Source: Symbiodinium natans (lineage: Eukaryota; Sar; Dinophyceae; Suessiales; Symbiodiniaceae). From it: DNA of 64,000 bases. A program made the position numbers and the translations under genes. Where the stretch lies: positions 452,501 through 516,500 of the forward strand of contig CAJNDS010001302.1 of NCBI GenBank assembly GCA_905221605.1, written 5' to 3'. Shown piece after piece: positions 62,161-64,000 of the stretch. Below the pieces are notes generated by a model, which saw only the letters and a list, made by a program, of their open reading frames with translations, was not told the origin of the DNA and searched no databases. The stretch's first letter is position 1. The number at the start of each line of letters is the position of its first letter.

Positions 62161-62425
62161 AGTGAGGAGCCTTAGAGAACCTTGGGTTACATACCCCCCG
62201 CCCCCACCCCCTCCCCCCCCCCCCTTGCACCCCCTTCCTTAAGAACTTTAAGGAATCAATACCCTCAAGCTCTATATTGTGGTGAGCATGCCTGCTTGGC
62301 AATGAGAGAAGGAGAGTTTAGGGCTCGCACTGTTTGGGGTTGCGGCTTGAGGGAAAGGTTTAGGGTTTTGGGCCCTAAACCCTAAACCCTAAACTCTTGG
62401 GCGTGGGGTTAGTTCCGGCATGTAA

Positions 62426-62566
62426 GCTGCTTGCCCAAAGCGCTCCAGTCCCCTCACTAAGACCGCCACGGAGAAGACGGAATTCCTTTGCGGCCATGAC
62501 GCTCTGGACTGCGTGGCTCAGCACATGGACAAGTGTAGCTTCTTTCATGCCGCTTGGCTTGATTAA
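62426..62566 (+). CDS. Coding-like island, 46 codons
   Basis: Open from after TAA at 62423 to TAA 62564: AACPKRSSPLTKTATEKTEF then LCGHDALDCVAQHMDKCSFF and HAAWLD. Cys/His-containing, hydrophilic; among the most protein-like pieces. A GTAAG|C lies at its left edge. The stop is from CCCTAAA-like repeat. Unknown. Confidence 0.4.
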   Translation, partial: AACPKRSSPLTKTATEKTEFLCGHDALDCVAQHMDKCSFFHAAWLD

Positions 62567-62663
62567 ACCCTAAACCCTAAAACCTACACCCTACACCCTA
62601 AACCCTAAACCCTAAACCCTAAACTTGGTACCCAGCTGGAACATGTCTAGTACCCTATAGGGC

Positions 62664-62891
62664 TCAAGACCCGATTATTTCAGGCTTCTCAGCTGTTTTG
62701 GGGCACAAAGACCTGACTAGTTGGGGTCTTGGGCCCTTTAGGTTAATCTCTCTCAAGCTTGAACCCTGGTGAGATATAGTGTTCAGGGCTGCTGGAAAGC
62801 TATACCTGGTGCGCTCATAGGCCTTCGAGGTCGAAGCCTGAAAAACCTCCCGACAAAGAGGTCTTTGGCACCGGTGGCTGCGAGCTTTCAA
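62664..62891 (-). other. Minus-strand ORF, 75 codons
   Basis: MKARSHRCQRPLCREVFQAS then TSKAYERTRYSFPAALNTIS and KGPRPQLVRSLCPKTAEKPE. Repeat-free and protein-like, overlapping a weaker plus frame. Unknown. Confidence 0.3.
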
Positions 62892-63012
62892 CCCTTCAAC
62901 TCTTCAAACCTTCAACCCTTCAACTCGTCAACCCTTCAACTCTTCAAGCCTGCAACTCTTCAAGCCTTCAACCCTTCAAGCCTTCAACTCTTCAGCTCTT
63001 CAAGCCTTCATT
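62887..63012. repeat. CTTCAACCC/CTTCAAGCC 9-bp array
   Basis: About 14 units of a 9-bp repeat unrelated to the telomere unit, grading into CCCTGAA/CCCTAAA at its right end. Confidence 0.9.
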
Positions 63013-63334
63013 CCTGAAACCCTGAAACCCTAAACCCCTTCAGGGCTCGCTGCTAGGATAGCCATGCTGCAGGGCCTTAGGTTTAGGGTTTAGGGTTTAG
63101 GGTTCCATAATGTCTTTACGTTTATTTCTGTGGACCCGAAGTATTCCGCCGCACATGCGATTTACAAGCTAGACACTCCTTCAGCCCTACGCCCACAGTG
63201 TAAACCCTAATCCTAAACCCCTAAACATCTAAAAAACCCGAACCACTAAATTCCTAAGCCTAAGCCCTAAACCCCAAACCCCAAACTCCAAAAACCCGAA
63301 CTCCAACCCGCTAAGCCCTACGCGTTAGCGCTTA

Positions 63335-63450
63335 GGGCTCTAAGCCCCTCACTCAGGCACAAGTCGTGCGGCTCCAGTCTCAGTGGAGCTGCGAGGCGTT
63401 AGCCTGCTCCAGCAAAGGTGCGGACCCGGGCAGCGGCGTGGTGTGGGGTT
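63335..63450 (+). other. Coding-like island, two frames
   Basis: KPLTQAQVVRLQSQWSCEAL then ACSSKGADPGSGVVW; alternatively APHSGTSRAAPVSVELRGVS. Degenerate CCCTAAA left, TTTAGGG right. The last 400 bp of the window are TTTAGGG-type repeat. Confidence 0.3.
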
Positions 63451-64000
63451 CGGGTTTAGGGTGTAGGGTTTAGGGTTTAGGGTTGAGGGTTGAGGGTTGA
63501 GGGTTTATGGTTTACGACTTAGGGTTTAGCCTGTGCCGACGAACCGGCGTGACGAATGCCGACTTGAAGTTCAAGGTTTTTGGGGCCTGGGGGTTCGGGT
63601 ATGTGGTACAAACCTCGGGCACGGTGGTCCGGGATGTTGCAAGCCCCTATACCCCAAACCCGAAACCACCACAAGCCCCCTGCTGTAAGATGTGGTTCTT
63701 GGCGCTGCTTAGGGCCTTTTTAGGGTTTGAGGTGTAGGGTGTAGGATTAAGGGTTTAAAGAGTTTTTTGTTTAAGTTCCTTTGGGGTTTAGGGTGCAGGG
63801 TTTAGGGTTGAAGGTTTATAGGGTTTAGGGTTTAAAGTTCAGGGTGTAGGATTTAGGGTTTAGGGGTTAGGTTTTAAGGGTTTAGGGTTTAGGGTTTAGG
63901 GTCCCTTAAACCCACAAAGCCCTTCAAGCTTGAACCCCAACCCCTTCTCCAAACTCCAAGCCCTTTACTTAACCCTGAACCCGAACTTCTCAATCCCAAA

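Larger units (their letters stand above)
1..64000. repeat. Interspersed TTTAGGG/CCCTAAA telomere-like repeats
   Basis: Tracts of the 7-bp plant/algal-type telomere unit, from 2 to about 35 copies, recur every few hundred bases on both strands through the whole window, with frequent variants (TTTTAGGG, TTTGGGG, TTCAGGG, TGTAGGG, TCTAGGG, TTTAGGC). Orientation switches often, and no tract runs long enough to be a chromosome end. Because 7 is not a multiple of 3, any tract over about 21 nt gives TAG or TAA in all frames; frames ending in GFRV or NPKP are just this repeat being translated. The largest or oddest tracts are listed separately. Confidence 0.95.

Noticed and set aside
1-64000. Dinoflagellate spliced-leader sequence
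   Set aside because: I looked for the conserved spliced-leader 3' part ending in TTGGCTCAAG and did not find it; organism assignment therefore stays open.

Overview
The window looks like nuclear DNA of a eukaryote, most likely an alga or other protist with the plant/algal telomere unit TTTAGGG. Hundreds of short TTTAGGG/CCCTAAA tracts in both orientations are spread over all 64 kb, with short unique islands (mostly 60-250 bp) between them. No bacterial operons, rRNA, tRNA or CRISPR array was recognised. GC-rich codon use, GT-AG introns, ACCATGG/GCCATGG starts and an AATAAA signal in the one gene-like region also indicate a eukaryote. A dinoflagellate, chromerid, cryptophyte or green alga would all fit; the sequence alone does not decide.

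Layout. 1-19.9 kb: telomere-like tracts, small coding-like islands, a broken Cys-rich locus on the minus strand (2.0-2.75 kb), two AT microsatellites and fragments of short inverted-repeat elements. 19.9-22.7 kb: the only long repeat-free coding block, modelled as two plus-strand genes of unknown function; the second has two phase-compatible introns and several frame breaks. 22.8-42.5 kb: the densest telomere-like arrays, more islands, and four families of short elements, at least three of them palindromic (called A, B, C and D here). 42.5-44.0 kb: a 1.48 kb unit bounded by family A terminal repeats and holding reading frames unlike a transposase. 44-64 kb: the same mosaic, with a hairpin-forming tandem duplication (53.7-53.95 kb), GT and AT microsatellites, and 9-bp tandem arrays near 61.1 and 62.9 kb.

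The islands. Almost every unique piece has an open frame with protein-like composition. This must be discounted heavily: for a 90-120 bp GC-rich piece, at least one of six frames is expected to be open by chance, and the tracts themselves put a stop in every frame within about 21 nt. What makes the islands more interesting is that at least eight have a pyrimidine tract plus CAG or TAG at the left edge, all on the plus strand, and some have GTATGT or GTGAGC at the right edge. They may be short plus-strand exons in introns filled with telomere-like repeat, or relics of genes broken up by telomere-repeat insertion. Coordinates of islands are those of the open frame read, not proven exon limits. 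No island could be assigned to a known protein family.

The tracts also sit inside other elements (a palindromic element at 4.5-4.7 kb and a GAT microsatellite at 30.0-30.1 kb), which shows that telomere-like DNA has been inserted secondarily, as expected if breaks are healed with telomere repeats.
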